A stretch of 64,000 nt of DNA, taken from CAVYBY01 sp963766935 (GTDB taxonomy: Bacteria; Actinomycetota; UBA4738; HRBIN12). This document shows, in pieces, positions 26,839 to 35,288 of this stretch. Where the stretch lies: the NCBI GenBank assembly GCA_963766935.1, contig CAVYBY010000007.1:62001-126000 (forward strand), written 5' to 3'. The first letter of the stretch is position 1, and each line of letters opens with the position of its first letter. A program made the translations under genes and the position numbers. Under the pieces are notes generated by a model, which worked only from the letters and a program-made list of their open reading frames with translations, was not told where the DNA came from and made no database searches.

Positions 26839-27127
26839 CTACGCCTTCCGGCGGATATGGCCCTCGGTGTCGTCCTCCTCGAGCCCGTGCTTGCGGAGAC
26901 GCTGGCCCTCGGTGTCGTCCTCCTCGAGCCCGTGCTTGCGGAACGCTGGCCCTCGGTGTCGTCCTCCTCGAGCCCGTGCTTGCGGAAGCGCTGGCCCTCG
27001 GTGTCGTCCTCCTCGAGCCCGTGCTTGCGGAAGCGCTGGCCCTCGGCGTCGTCTTCCGTTCGCCGATCGTCTTGCGCTGTCCCTCGACGTCGTCGGCCTG
27101 CTCCTGGTTCTTCTCCTCGTCGGCCAC
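26839..27127 (-). pseudogene. Small acidic/basic tandem-repeat protein, frame interrupted
   Basis: The start is clear: GTG 27127 has the near-perfect ribosome site AAAGGAGG 6 bases upstream and begins MADEEKNQEQADDVEGQR. The intended protein appears to be about 96 residues made of a 15-residue unit (FRKHGLEEDDTEGQR) repeated four times, with degenerate first units and the end HIRRKA. Two frame changes are needed: one near 27055, and one at the second 45-bp unit from the end, which is 44 bases long. As it stands the frame would run into the MFS gene. Highly charged, no Cys, no membrane helix; function unknown. Strong translation signals argue that the family is expressed when intact. Confidence 0.6.
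26861..27039 (-). repeat. Four tandem 45-bp direct repeats (one 44 bp)
   Basis: Units at 26861-26905, 26906-26949, 26950-26994 and 26995-27039 are almost identical; each starts CCCTCGGTGTCGTCC on the plus strand. The second lacks one base in its GGAAGCGCTGG end. Two shorter diverged units follow (27040-27080 and 27081-27107). They encode the repeat protein on the minus strand. Adjacent units with no spacers rule out CRISPR. Confidence 0.95.
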
Positions 27128-27244
27128 GTTGGGCCTCCTTTCTTGCCCGACTCTCGTCCGGCAACTCTTGACGGGATGATGGCGGAGCGCAAGTCCCGCG
27201 ACTGTCGGGCACCGGACACGCCGGCTGTCGGATTCGCGACAGGC

Positions 27245-27940
27245 TCAGGCGAGGCCGGCGCGCCGCTGCAGCGCCTCATGGTCGAGAATCGTGACCGAGC
27301 CGCTCTCCAATGCCACGAACCCCCTGCCCGCCAAGGCATGCAGGATCTGGTTCACGCTCTGGCGGGAACCTCCGACCATCGAGGCCAAATCGGCCTGGGT
27401 AAGGCCCAGCTCCAGCTGGACCCCCTCGTCCGTGGGGACGCCCCGCGCCTCGGCCATCTCGACCAGCAGCTTCGCGACCCGGCCCTCCAGGTCCAGGAAC
27501 ACGAAGTCGGCCGTGTGGGTCGTGGTGCGTCGCAGGAGCACACCGGCGGACCGCATCAGCGCATCCAGCACCGCCCGGTGCGTCATCGCGAGATCCATCA
27601 CGGCCGATCGCGCGAACGCGAGCGCCGTCACGTCGTCGAGGGCCTCCGCACACGCCGACCTGGGGCCGTCGTCGAGCAGGCTGACCTCACCGAGCGTCTC
27701 GGGCGGACGAAGCGTCGCAAGCACGAGCTCGTCGCCGCGGCCGGACGTGACGAACACCTTGATCGTCCCCTCGGCCAGCAGGTACAGCGCGTCCGACGGG
27801 TCGTCGGCATAGAAGAGAACCTGACCCTTGCGGAACTGACGGGGGTTCGCGAGGCCGGCGAGTGCGGTCAGCGCGTCCCCCCTGAGCCCGGCGAAGAGCG
27901 GCGCGCGCGCGAGGAGCTCGACGACCCGCTCGGAGTTCAT
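27245..27940 (-). CDS. Crp/Fnr family transcriptional regulator
   Basis: A 231-residue regulator. The N-terminal cyclic-nucleotide-binding domain (residues about 15-130) has the cassette GEVSLLDDGPRSACAEA, which matches the Glu and Arg-Ser that hold cAMP in E. coli CRP. A dimerisation helix and a C-terminal HTH follow (LTQADLASMVGGSRQSVNQI). It has no N-terminal Fnr Cys cluster. It lies 11 bases after the adenylate cyclase gene on the same strand, so the messenger and its receptor are probably one transcript. Confidence 0.92.
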   Translation of the reverse strand: MNSERVVELLARAPLFAGLRGDALTALAGLANPRQFRKGQVLFYADDPSDALYLLAEGTIKVFVTSGRGDELVLATLRPPETLGEVSLLDDGPRSACAEALDDVTALAFARSAVMDLAMTHRAVLDALMRSAGVLLRRTTTHTADFVFLDLEGRVAKLLVEMAEARGVPTDEGVQLELGLTQADLASMVGGSRQSVNQILHALAGRGFVALESGSVTILDHEALQRRAGLA

Positions 27941-27951
27941 CGCGGGCGAGT

Positions 27952-30900
27952 CTATGACCCTTCGAGCTGCTCAACCTCGGCCCGAGTCGCGGCGGCGGCG
28001 ACCAGGTTCTCTTTCGCCTCGAACCTCGCCAGGGCTTCGCGGTACGCCCCGGCTGCGGGCCCGGGATGCCCGCCGGCGGCGAGCACGGCTCCCAGCGCGG
28101 CGTAGGCATCGCCCTGCATGTCGGGCGAGTCCGTTCGTTCGACGAGCGCAACCGACTCGCGCGCAAGCTGCTCGGCGGCCTCGTGCTCGCCGCGCGCGGC
28201 CAGGACCCTCGCGCGCACCTGCCGGATGATGGCGAGGGATTCGACGTCGTCCTCCACGGCGAGATCCCCGGCCTCGTCGGCCAGCTTCATCGCCTCGTCC
28301 GGACGATCCTGGAATCCGACCGCCAACGCGAGATACGCGGTCAGGGTCGAGAGCAGGTATTTCTCTCCCAGCGACGTCAGCACGTCGTGGTCGCGCCGGA
28401 GCTCGCGCTCGGCGGCGGCGAAGTCTCCGGCGAGCATCTCGACGGGGCCGGAATCGAGCGACACGGACGCGGCGAGAACGCGAACACCGAGGTCGTCCAG
28501 GAGCGACCGGGCCTGCTTGTACAGGGATCGCGCCTCGTCGAACTCGCCTTGCATCGCCCGCAGCTGCGCCAGGGCGCAGAGCACCACGCCCTCCGTGCGC
28601 CGGTCGCCGTGGGTCTCGCGGAGAAGCTCCTCGCACCTCGTGATCGCGACCGGTACCGGCCGCGGGCCGGACAGCGCGGCGATCGCATACGGCGCGTGGT
28701 TCCGCATCACGAGCTGCGCGTCCCCCGCCAGCCGGGCGAAATGGATCGTGCGCTCGATGGCGTGCTCGGCCTCGGCGTAGCTGGCGGCGGTGCCGTGCAC
28801 CTGACCGAGGAGGCGCCACACGCGCGCAAGCCCGGCTTGGTCGCCGGCCCGCTCGAAGATCGCGATCGCTCGTTCCGCCTCGCCGAGGACCCGGTCTCCC
28901 AGCTCCTCGGGGTCCGTCGCAAACCGAACCGCGATCCGCGTCATCTCGGCGGTCGTCTCCAGCAAGGTGTCGCCGGCCGCGCGCGCGTCCTCGATCGCCT
29001 CCCCGATCGCCTTCTCCGCTTCTTCGAAACGGCCCTCCTCCAGCAAGACCTCGGCCAGCTCCACGAGCAGCCGCGGGCGCCGCGGCTCGCCGGCGGGAAG
29101 ATGCTCGGTCGCGCGGGCAAGCAGCCGCGCCGCTGCGGCGGCATCGCCCCGGCGCGCGGCCCGGCGTCCGGCCGAGACCGACCGTTCGGCGGCGCGCGCT
29201 CCGATCGCAAGACCGTGCTCGTCGAGCGGCCCGAGCTGCCGCCGGTACTCCCATGCACGGTCGAGGTGGTACGCAACGATCTCTTCGTACTCGTCGCCCC
29301 GCGGACCGGCGACGAGGTCCATCCAGTCGGCGAAGCCCTCGTGCAGCTCGGCGCGACGGAGCTTGAGGATGCCCTGATACGAGGCGTCGCGAACCAGGAT
29401 GTGATGGAAGCGGAACACGTCCTCATCCGAGAACCGCTCATCGCTCGGTTCGACGAACTGCTTACGCTCCAACGCATCCAGCGACGCATCGACGTCGACC
29501 GGCGGAGGCCCCGACGTGAGGGTCGCAACCGCGCCCCGGTAGAACACCTGTCCGATGACCGAGGCGGGCTCCACCGTCGCCCGCTCCGCGATGGAGAGCC
29601 GGTCAAGACGCGACGAGAGCAGCGCGGAGATCGACGGCGGTGTTTCGATCTCCGCGAGATCGCCGGTCGCCACCCACCGGTCGCCCTCACGGCGCAGGAC
29701 CCCGTCGTCGACGAGCATCGAGACCATCTGCTCCACGAACAGCGGGTTGCCCTCTGCCGCCGCGGACACGCGCGTTCGCACGCGCTCGTCCAACTCGCCG
29801 TCGAGAAGCTCGTCCGCGATCCGCTCGGTGTCGGCGGCCGACAGCTTTTCCAGACGAAGCACCGTGACGCCGAACCGCCCCTCCCAGTCGGGGCGTTCTT
29901 CCAGGAGCTCGGGCCTCGAGCTGCACAGCAGCAGGACCGGCGCCCGGACCGAATCGAGCATCTGCTCCAGCAGGTCAAGCAGCCCCGGTTCCGCCCAATG
30001 CAGATCTTCGAGGCGAACGACGATCGGACGGTCGGTCGCGAGGATCTCGAGCAGCCGGCGGACGCCCCAGATCGACTCCTCGATCGGGAACGGCTCGGAG
30101 CCCAGGCCGATCAGCGACGCCACCCGGCCGGTCACGCCTTCATCGCCCCCGGCGAGATCGAGCAGCCGCTCCATCGCGCGCTCGGGAAGGTCGTCGCCCT
30201 CGATCCCGGCGGCCTGGCGGACGACCTCGGCGAGCGGCCAGAAGGTGCCGTCTCCGTAGGAGAGACACCGTCCGTCGAACACCGAGGCGCCGGGTTCCAC
30301 CTCGTCCACGAACTGCCCGAGCAGACGGGACTTCCCGACGCCGGCCTGGGCGAGAACGGCGACGAGGCCGCAGGTCCGGCCGTGCTCGGCCGTCTCGAGC
30401 GCCCCACGAAGAACCTCGAGCTCGCGCGCGCGGCCGACGAAGGGGGCATCGGGCCGGCGGCGAAGCATCTCTCCGCCCCGCACCGCGCGCAGAAGGTAGG
30501 CCGGGACGCGCTCGGATTTTCCCTTCAACTCCAGCGGCTCCACCTGATCGACCTCGACGGCATCGCGGACCAGCCGGTAGGTGGGCTCGCCGAGAAGGAT
30601 CTCGGTCTCGGGACAGACTTGCTCGAGCCGCGCGGCCACGTTGACGGCGTCGCCCGTGACGAGGCGCTGCCCGCCGACGGGGTCCCCCGCCACCACTTCG
30701 CCGGTGTTGACGCCGGTGCGGTTGACGAGCGTGACCCCCCAGCGCTCGCGAAGCTCCTCGTTGAGGGTCGCCAGGGCGCCCTTCATCTCGAACGCGGCGC
30801 GGACGGCCCGCAGCGCGTCGTCTTCGTGGAGCCGTGGCAGCCCGAACACAGCCATGACCGCGTCGCCGATGAACTTCTCGACCGTGCCTCCGTGGCGCTC

Positions 30901-31125
30901 GAGCACGATCTTCATCTCGTCGAAGTAGCGCGTCAGGACCGCTCGCAGCGATTCCGAGTCGAGGCGCTCACCGAGATCCGTCGAGCCCTTCAGGTCCGAG
31001 AAGACGATCGTGACGGTCTTTCGGACCTCGGGCGGGGGAGACTCGGGGTGCAGCGGCGTGCCGCAGATTCCGCACAGCCGGAACTTGTCCGGATTCTCCT
31101 CGCCGCAGCCCGGACAGATCTGCAC
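27952..31125 (-). CDS. Class III adenylate cyclase - AAA ATPase - TPR regulator
   Basis: A 1057-residue cytosolic protein. Order: an N-terminal zinc ribbon (CPGCGEENPDKFRLCGIC, residues 4-21); a class III cyclase domain (about 35-220) with metal-binding Asp44 in FSDLKGS and Asp88 in GDAVMAVFG, adenine-specifying Lys84 and the Asp/Asn/Arg set in GDAVNVAARL; an AAA_16-type ATPase with Walker A AQAGVGKS; and a long TPR-like C-terminus rich in Ala/Arg/Glu helices. All residues for cAMP synthesis are present. This architecture is common in actinobacteria and resembles large ATPase-TPR (STAND) regulators. The start is GTG with no clear ribosome site. Crp follows after 11 bases. Confidence 0.92.
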   Translation of the reverse strand: MQICPGCGEENPDKFRLCGICGTPLHPESPPPEVRKTVTIVFSDLKGSTDLGERLDSESLRAVLTRYFDEMKIVLERHGGTVEKFIGDAVMAVFGLPRLHEDDALRAVRAAFEMKGALATLNEELRERWGVTLVNRTGVNTGEVVAGDPVGGQRLVTGDAVNVAARLEQVCPETEILLGEPTYRLVRDAVEVDQVEPLELKGKSERVPAYLLRAVRGGEMLRRRPDAPFVGRARELEVLRGALETAEHGRTCGLVAVLAQAGVGKSRLLGQFVDEVEPGASVFDGRCLSYGDGTFWPLAEVVRQAAGIEGDDLPERAMERLLDLAGGDEGVTGRVASLIGLGSEPFPIEESIWGVRRLLEILATDRPIVVRLEDLHWAEPGLLDLLEQMLDSVRAPVLLLCSSRPELLEERPDWEGRFGVTVLRLEKLSAADTERIADELLDGELDERVRTRVSAAAEGNPLFVEQMVSMLVDDGVLRREGDRWVATGDLAEIETPPSISALLSSRLDRLSIAERATVEPASVIGQVFYRGAVATLTSGPPPVDVDASLDALERKQFVEPSDERFSDEDVFRFHHILVRDASYQGILKLRRAELHEGFADWMDLVAGPRGDEYEEIVAYHLDRAWEYRRQLGPLDEHGLAIGARAAERSVSAGRRAARRGDAAAAARLLARATEHLPAGEPRRPRLLVELAEVLLEEGRFEEAEKAIGEAIEDARAAGDTLLETTAEMTRIAVRFATDPEELGDRVLGEAERAIAIFERAGDQAGLARVWRLLGQVHGTAASYAEAEHAIERTIHFARLAGDAQLVMRNHAPYAIAALSGPRPVPVAITRCEELLRETHGDRRTEGVVLCALAQLRAMQGEFDEARSLYKQARSLLDDLGVRVLAASVSLDSGPVEMLAGDFAAAERELRRDHDVLTSLGEKYLLSTLTAYLALAVGFQDRPDEAMKLADEAGDLAVEDDVESLAIIRQVRARVLAARGEHEAAEQLARESVALVERTDSPDMQGDAYAALGAVLAAGGHPGPAAGAYREALARFEAKENLVAAAATRAEVEQLEGS

Positions 31126-31183
31126 GTGGTGAGCTTACGCGCCGGGCCGCGAGAGGCGGTCCGGCGCGCATCTCACCGTCGTC

Positions 31184-32836
31184 CTAGTGCCCGCGCCACC
31201 TCGGGTCGGTCTCGTCGCTGCTGAGAGCGACGATCTTGATCACGCCGCTCGAGTTGCGGGAAACACGCTTGATGCATGGATCCGGCATGGCCGTTCCCTT
31301 GGGGCCGGTGCATCGCGGCACGTTGATCTCGTTACGGAACATGTGGATCTTCGAGAGCTTGAGACCATGAGGGAAGACCCCGTCCGCGAAGATGAACTTG
31401 AGGATGAGCGGGTTCGACGCCGAGCCGGTGTCGAACGCGGTCAATTGCATCGGGATCCCGTAGCAGACGTACGGGCAGGGCTGGGGCTCCGGATCCGGGA
31501 TCTGGATGACGACCTCGCCGCCCGGCGTCCCGCGCTTGGCACGCACGATCACCTGCTGGGTCACGCCGTCGCCCAGCGGTGGTGAGGCCACCGTTCCGCC
31601 ACCCGGCGGGATCGTCCCGGTGGTCGTGCCGCCCCCGCCCTCGGACGTGACGGTTACCGGCGCCGTCGGGCCCGTCGGAGCCACGGTCACGCCGACCGCC
31701 GTCGCCGTGGCCTCGTTGTAGTACTGCCCCGTCGTGGACGAAGCGGTCACGGAGAAATGCTGCGTCCGCTGGCCGTTTGCCGGGACCGAGAACGAGCCGG
31801 TCCAGGTGAGGACACCGGAGGAGATCGAGGGATCCGACGACGTCGCCCCGCTCGAGGACCCCGGCACGTAGGTGAAGCCGGCCGGAAGGGTGTCCTGGAT
31901 GGAGCTGAGCGTCACGGAGGCACTGTTCGGGTTGGACACGGTGATCGTGTATCCATCCGTCCCCCCCGCCGCGACCGACGTCTGGTCGGCCGTCTTCGAC
32001 GTCGCGAGCGGCAGGTTGCCGAGCGGGGAGAACGTGATGATGCTCGAGCGGGTCTCGGTGGCGCCGGCCGGGACCGTCACGCCCCAGCTGATACCGCCGG
32101 CGTTGTCCAGCAGCGTGGCGCAGGTGCAGGTGTCGGGGAAGTTCGCCTGCGTCCCGATCGCGGCCCACATCGTGCTGTAGGAGTCCTCCATGTAGTGGCT
32201 GCCGGGCGAGATCGGGAACCACTGCTCGATGCGGGTGCCCGGCCCGGGCGTGGGCTGGCCGTCGCTGGCGACGCAGGAAACGGCCGCTCCGTCGATGCGA
32301 CCGAAGCCCGTGTCGGAGTTCTGCAGGTAGCAGTCGCCGGCCCGGTAGAGGATCGCGCTGCGAGACCCTCCGCTCGTGTTGTGGATCGCGACGTCGGTCG
32401 TGTACGACTCCTCGCCGACCACGTAGCTGTCGGTCTGCGTGAGCGTCAACCCGCTCGTGCCCGCCTGGACGACGGTCGTGACCTTGTACGGGTTCGCGGA
32501 GGTCCCGGCGCCGCTGACTTCCGACTGCGACACGATGGTGAAGGTCGTTCTGGGGGAGGCGTTGTCGCCGGCCGGGATATTGGCCGGGCCGTACAGGGTC
32601 CCGCCGGTTGCGATCAGCGTCGCGCAGGCGGTTCCCCCATAGAACTCCGCGGAGGTATCGCCCGTGTGGTTGACGGCGCAGTTGAGGTCGTTGCTGGTGA
32701 ACACGCTGGTGAGCGGTCCGGTCGTCGTGATGTTCGCATCGGCCAGCGCGGGTCCGGCGGCAAGGACCAGCACCCCCGAGATCAAGAACAGCGCGACCAA
32801 CAGATGAATCGGGCGGAACCGTTTCGACGCGGCCAT
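31184..32836 (-). CDS. Secreted DUF11-domain protein
   Basis: A 550-residue exported protein. The signal peptide has positive residues, a hydrophobic core (LLVALFLISGVLVLAAG) and a likely cut after ALA near residue 32. The middle holds a DUF11-like Ig-fold repeat (ATSKTADQTSVAAGGTDGY ... TLPAGFTYVPGSSS), a module of cell-surface and adhesive proteins. A Gly/Pro linker and a Cys-containing C-terminal domain follow. No LPxTG anchor or C-terminal membrane helix is seen, so it is likely released. The ATG has AGGGAGG 8 bases upstream and a candidate promoter about 50 bases further. Confidence 0.85.
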   Translation of the reverse strand: MAASKRFRPIHLLVALFLISGVLVLAAGPALADANITTTGPLTSVFTSNDLNCAVNHTGDTSAEFYGGTACATLIATGGTLYGPANIPAGDNASPRTTFTIVSQSEVSGAGTSANPYKVTTVVQAGTSGLTLTQTDSYVVGEESYTTDVAIHNTSGGSRSAILYRAGDCYLQNSDTGFGRIDGAAVSCVASDGQPTPGPGTRIEQWFPISPGSHYMEDSYSTMWAAIGTQANFPDTCTCATLLDNAGGISWGVTVPAGATETRSSIITFSPLGNLPLATSKTADQTSVAAGGTDGYTITVSNPNSASVTLSSIQDTLPAGFTYVPGSSSGATSSDPSISSGVLTWTGSFSVPANGQRTQHFSVTASSTTGQYYNEATATAVGVTVAPTGPTAPVTVTSEGGGGTTTGTIPPGGGTVASPPLGDGVTQQVIVRAKRGTPGGEVVIQIPDPEPQPCPYVCYGIPMQLTAFDTGSASNPLILKFIFADGVFPHGLKLSKIHMFRNEINVPRCTGPKGTAMPDPCIKRVSRNSSGVIKIVALSSDETDPRWRGH

Positions 32837-32887
32837 CCGAGATCCTCCCTCGATTCAACTACGCCCAATGGCGCAGATACAGCGCGA

Positions 32888-32916
32888 AACGTACACAGAT
32901 CGCCCTACCCTGGCAA
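32888..32916 (-). promoter_or_regulatory. Candidate promoter of the DUF11 gene
   Basis: On the minus strand TTGCCA (32916-32911) and TACGTT (32893-32888) are 17 bases apart and lie about 52 bases before the ATG. The -35 is the same hexamer as at groEL. Reasonable but unproven. Confidence 0.4.
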
Positions 32917-32964
32917 GGGGTACCGAGGAACGTTTCCGCCTGTCGCGGGCTTGTTTCGCCGGAG

Positions 32965-34497
32965 CTACTCCGGGCGATGCTGGGGGAAAAGGATCAGATC
33001 GCGAAGGCTGACGGCGTCGATGAGGACCATCAGCAGCCGGTCGATCCCGATCCCCACGCCGCCGGTCGGGGGCATCCCCTGTTCGAGCGCGCGCAAGAAG
33101 CCCTCGTCGAGCGGATGAGCCTCGTCGTCGCCGGCCTCCCGTTGAGCCATCTGGTCGAGGAATCGCGCTCGCTGGTCGTCGGGGTCCGTCAGCTCGCTGA
33201 ATCCGGTCCCCAGCTCGACCCCCCCGATGACCAGGTCGAAGTGTTCGGTCAGCCCGGGATCGTCGCGGTGCGCGCGGGCAAGCGGAGACACCTCGCGAGG
33301 GAAGTCGCACACGAAGGTCGGCCGCACGATGGTGGGCTGGACCAGGCGGTCGAAGAGCTCGGCGGCGATCTTTCCCGGACCCGCGGATGGGTCCACCTCG
33401 ACCCCGTGACTCGCGGCCAGCTGCCGCAGATCCGTTCGCGCCAGGGTGATGTCTTCGCCGATGGTCTCGGCGACGCTGCCCAGCACGGTCACCCGATCCC
33501 ACTCCTCTTCCAGATCGAGCTCGGCGCCGCGGAACGTGACCCGGGCCGATCCCCCGTGCAGCTCGCGCGCGCACGCGATCACGAGATCGCGGGTGAGCGC
33601 CATGATGTCGTCGTAGTCGGCATAGGCCTGATAGAGCTCGAGCATCGTGAACTCGGGGTTGTGCTCCCGGTCGATGCCCTCGTTGCGGAAGTTGCGCCCG
33701 ATCTCGTAGATCCGTTCGAGACCGCCCACGAGCACCCGCTTCAGGTAGAGCTCGAGCGAGATCCGGAGCTTCAGATCGACGTCGAGCGCCTCGTGATGCG
33801 TGGTGAAGGGCCGGGCGAGCGCGCCGCCCGCGACGTCTTGCAGGACCGGGGTCTCGACCTCGATGAACCCCCGTCCGTCGAGCTCGCCGCGGATCGTGCG
33901 CAGGACCCCCGCCCGCGCGATCGCCGGACGCCGCGCCTCGGGATCGGTCGCCAGATGCAGCTCCCGCCGGCGTTGCTGCAGATCCGGGTCCTTGAGGCCG
34001 TGCCACTTTTCGGGCAGCGGCCTGATGCTCTTCGTCAGCATCGCCCACCGCTCGACGAAGACGGACCGTTCGCCGCGTTTCGTCGCTCCGATCCGGCCCT
34101 CGGCGCCGATCACGTCGCCCAGATCCACCTCGTCAAGCAGCCCGAACAGCCGCTCGTCCATCGTGGCCGCGTCGCACACGAGTTGCAGGTCGCCGCCCTG
34201 GTCGCGGATCACCAGAAACTTGAGGTTCCCGATGTCGCGCTTGCGCACCACCCGGCCGGCGACCGCGCGGCGCTCCTTGCGAGCGACGTCCGGCTCCGCG
34301 TCGGCGAGCTCGGCGAGGATCTCCGTCGTCGGGACCGGGCGGTCGACGCCGAGCGCCGATCGCAGGCTGAGCGCGAATGGCTCCATCCCCGCTTCGCGAA
34401 GCCGGCGTACACGTTCCCTGCGAGCCGCGATGACCTCGGCTTCGCGCCCCCCCTCCGGCGCGCCGGGTGTGCCGGCGCCTCCATCCGGATCAGCCAT
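32965..34497 (-). CDS. lysS: Lysyl-tRNA synthetase, class II
   Basis: Charges tRNA-Lys. The 510 residues comprise an N-terminal OB-fold anticodon-binding domain (VAGRVVRKRDIGNLKFLVI) and the class II catalytic core, with motif 2 FRNEGIDREHNPEFTMLE and motif 3 GVGIGIDRLLMVL. Length and motifs are normal. The ATG lies 8 bases inside the end of coaX, giving the actinobacterial pair coaX-lysS. In Mycobacterium lsr2 follows; here a secreted DUF11 gene does. Confidence 0.97.
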   Translation of the reverse strand: MADPDGGAGTPGAPEGGREAEVIAARRERVRRLREAGMEPFALSLRSALGVDRPVPTTEILAELADAEPDVARKERRAVAGRVVRKRDIGNLKFLVIRDQGGDLQLVCDAATMDERLFGLLDEVDLGDVIGAEGRIGATKRGERSVFVERWAMLTKSIRPLPEKWHGLKDPDLQQRRRELHLATDPEARRPAIARAGVLRTIRGELDGRGFIEVETPVLQDVAGGALARPFTTHHEALDVDLKLRISLELYLKRVLVGGLERIYEIGRNFRNEGIDREHNPEFTMLELYQAYADYDDIMALTRDLVIACARELHGGSARVTFRGAELDLEEEWDRVTVLGSVAETIGEDITLARTDLRQLAASHGVEVDPSAGPGKIAAELFDRLVQPTIVRPTFVCDFPREVSPLARAHRDDPGLTEHFDLVIGGVELGTGFSELTDPDDQRARFLDQMAQREAGDDEAHPLDEGFLRALEQGMPPTGGVGIGIDRLLMVLIDAVSLRDLILFPQHRPE

Positions 34498-35284
34498 CGG
34501 CCGTCTCGGCGACGCGTTCGTGCACGAGCCGGAGCCCCTCCAACGTGAGCCATGGTTCGTGGTGGTCGATCGTGCGGCAGTGCGGGATGACCACCGGCGC
34601 GAGCCCGCCGGTCGCGATCACCGTCGCCGACGGCGCGCCGAGCTCGGCTCGGATGCGGTCGACGACGCCGTCCACCTCTGCCGCGGTTCCGTAGATCAGT
34701 CCCGACTGGATGGCTTCCACGGTGCTCGTACCGATCGGCGAGCGTGGCGCAACGAGGTCGACGCGGGTGAGCCGCGCCGTGCGCGTCACCAGGCTTGCGG
34801 CGGAGATCTGAAGTCCCGGCGCGATCACGCCTCCGAGAAACTCCCCGGCGGGCGAGACGACGTCGAAGTTCGTGCTCGTGCCGAAGTCGACGACGACCGA
34901 CGGGCCACCGAAGCGCGTGAAGGCGGCCAGGGTGTTGACGACGCGATCGGCCCCGACCTCTCGCGGGTTGTCCGTGCGGATGGGAACACCGGTCTTCGTC
35001 CCCGGCCCGACGATGGTCGGCTCGAAGTCCAGCTCGCGCTCGGCCATCTCGCGGAACGCACCGGTCACGTCCGGGACGACCGAGGCCACCACGAACGCGT
35101 CGACGTCGCCGGCGAGCGACACGTCCCGCCTCGCGAGCAGACCCGCCAGCTGCAGCGCGAGCTCGTCGCCGGTCTGCTCGGGCCGCGTCGAGAGGCGCCA
35201 CGTGTGGAGCAGATCGGCGCCGTCGAACACGCCCAGGACGATCTCGGTGTTCCCGACGTCGGCCGCAAGCAGCATGCGGGTCAT
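34490..35284 (-). CDS. coaX: Type III pantothenate kinase
   Basis: First step of CoA synthesis: phosphorylates pantothenate using ATP and a monovalent cation. The 264 residues show DVGNTEIVLGVF (phosphate 1), GADRVVNTLAAF (pantothenate site), VDFGTSTNFDVV (phosphate 2) and ATGGLAPVV (adenosine loop). It lies 4 bases after the panC stop and overlaps lysS, so pantothenate synthesis and use are coupled. panD, which usually stands between panC and coaX in actinobacteria, is absent here. Confidence 0.95.
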   Translation of the reverse strand: MTRMLLAADVGNTEIVLGVFDGADLLHTWRLSTRPEQTGDELALQLAGLLARRDVSLAGDVDAFVVASVVPDVTGAFREMAERELDFEPTIVGPGTKTGVPIRTDNPREVGADRVVNTLAAFTRFGGPSVVVDFGTSTNFDVVSPAGEFLGGVIAPGLQISAASLVTRTARLTRVDLVAPRSPIGTSTVEAIQSGLIYGTAAEVDGVVDRIRAELGAPSATVIATGGLAPVVIPHCRTIDHHEPWLTLEGLRLVHERVAETADG

Positions 35285-35288
35285 CGTC

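Noticed and set aside
26861..27107. Possible CRISPR array
   Set aside because: The repeats are directly adjacent, without unique spacers, and encode a repeated peptide.
25003..27171. 722-codon plus-strand frame over the MFS and repeat genes
   Set aside because: His/Asp/Arg-rich shadow of the MFS-cNMP gene; its repeats are only the 45-bp tandem units read on the wrong strand.
28066..31224. 1052-codon plus-strand frame opposite the cyclase-ATPase gene
   Set aside because: Exact antisense of a gene with full catalytic motifs; the composition is a high-GC shadow.
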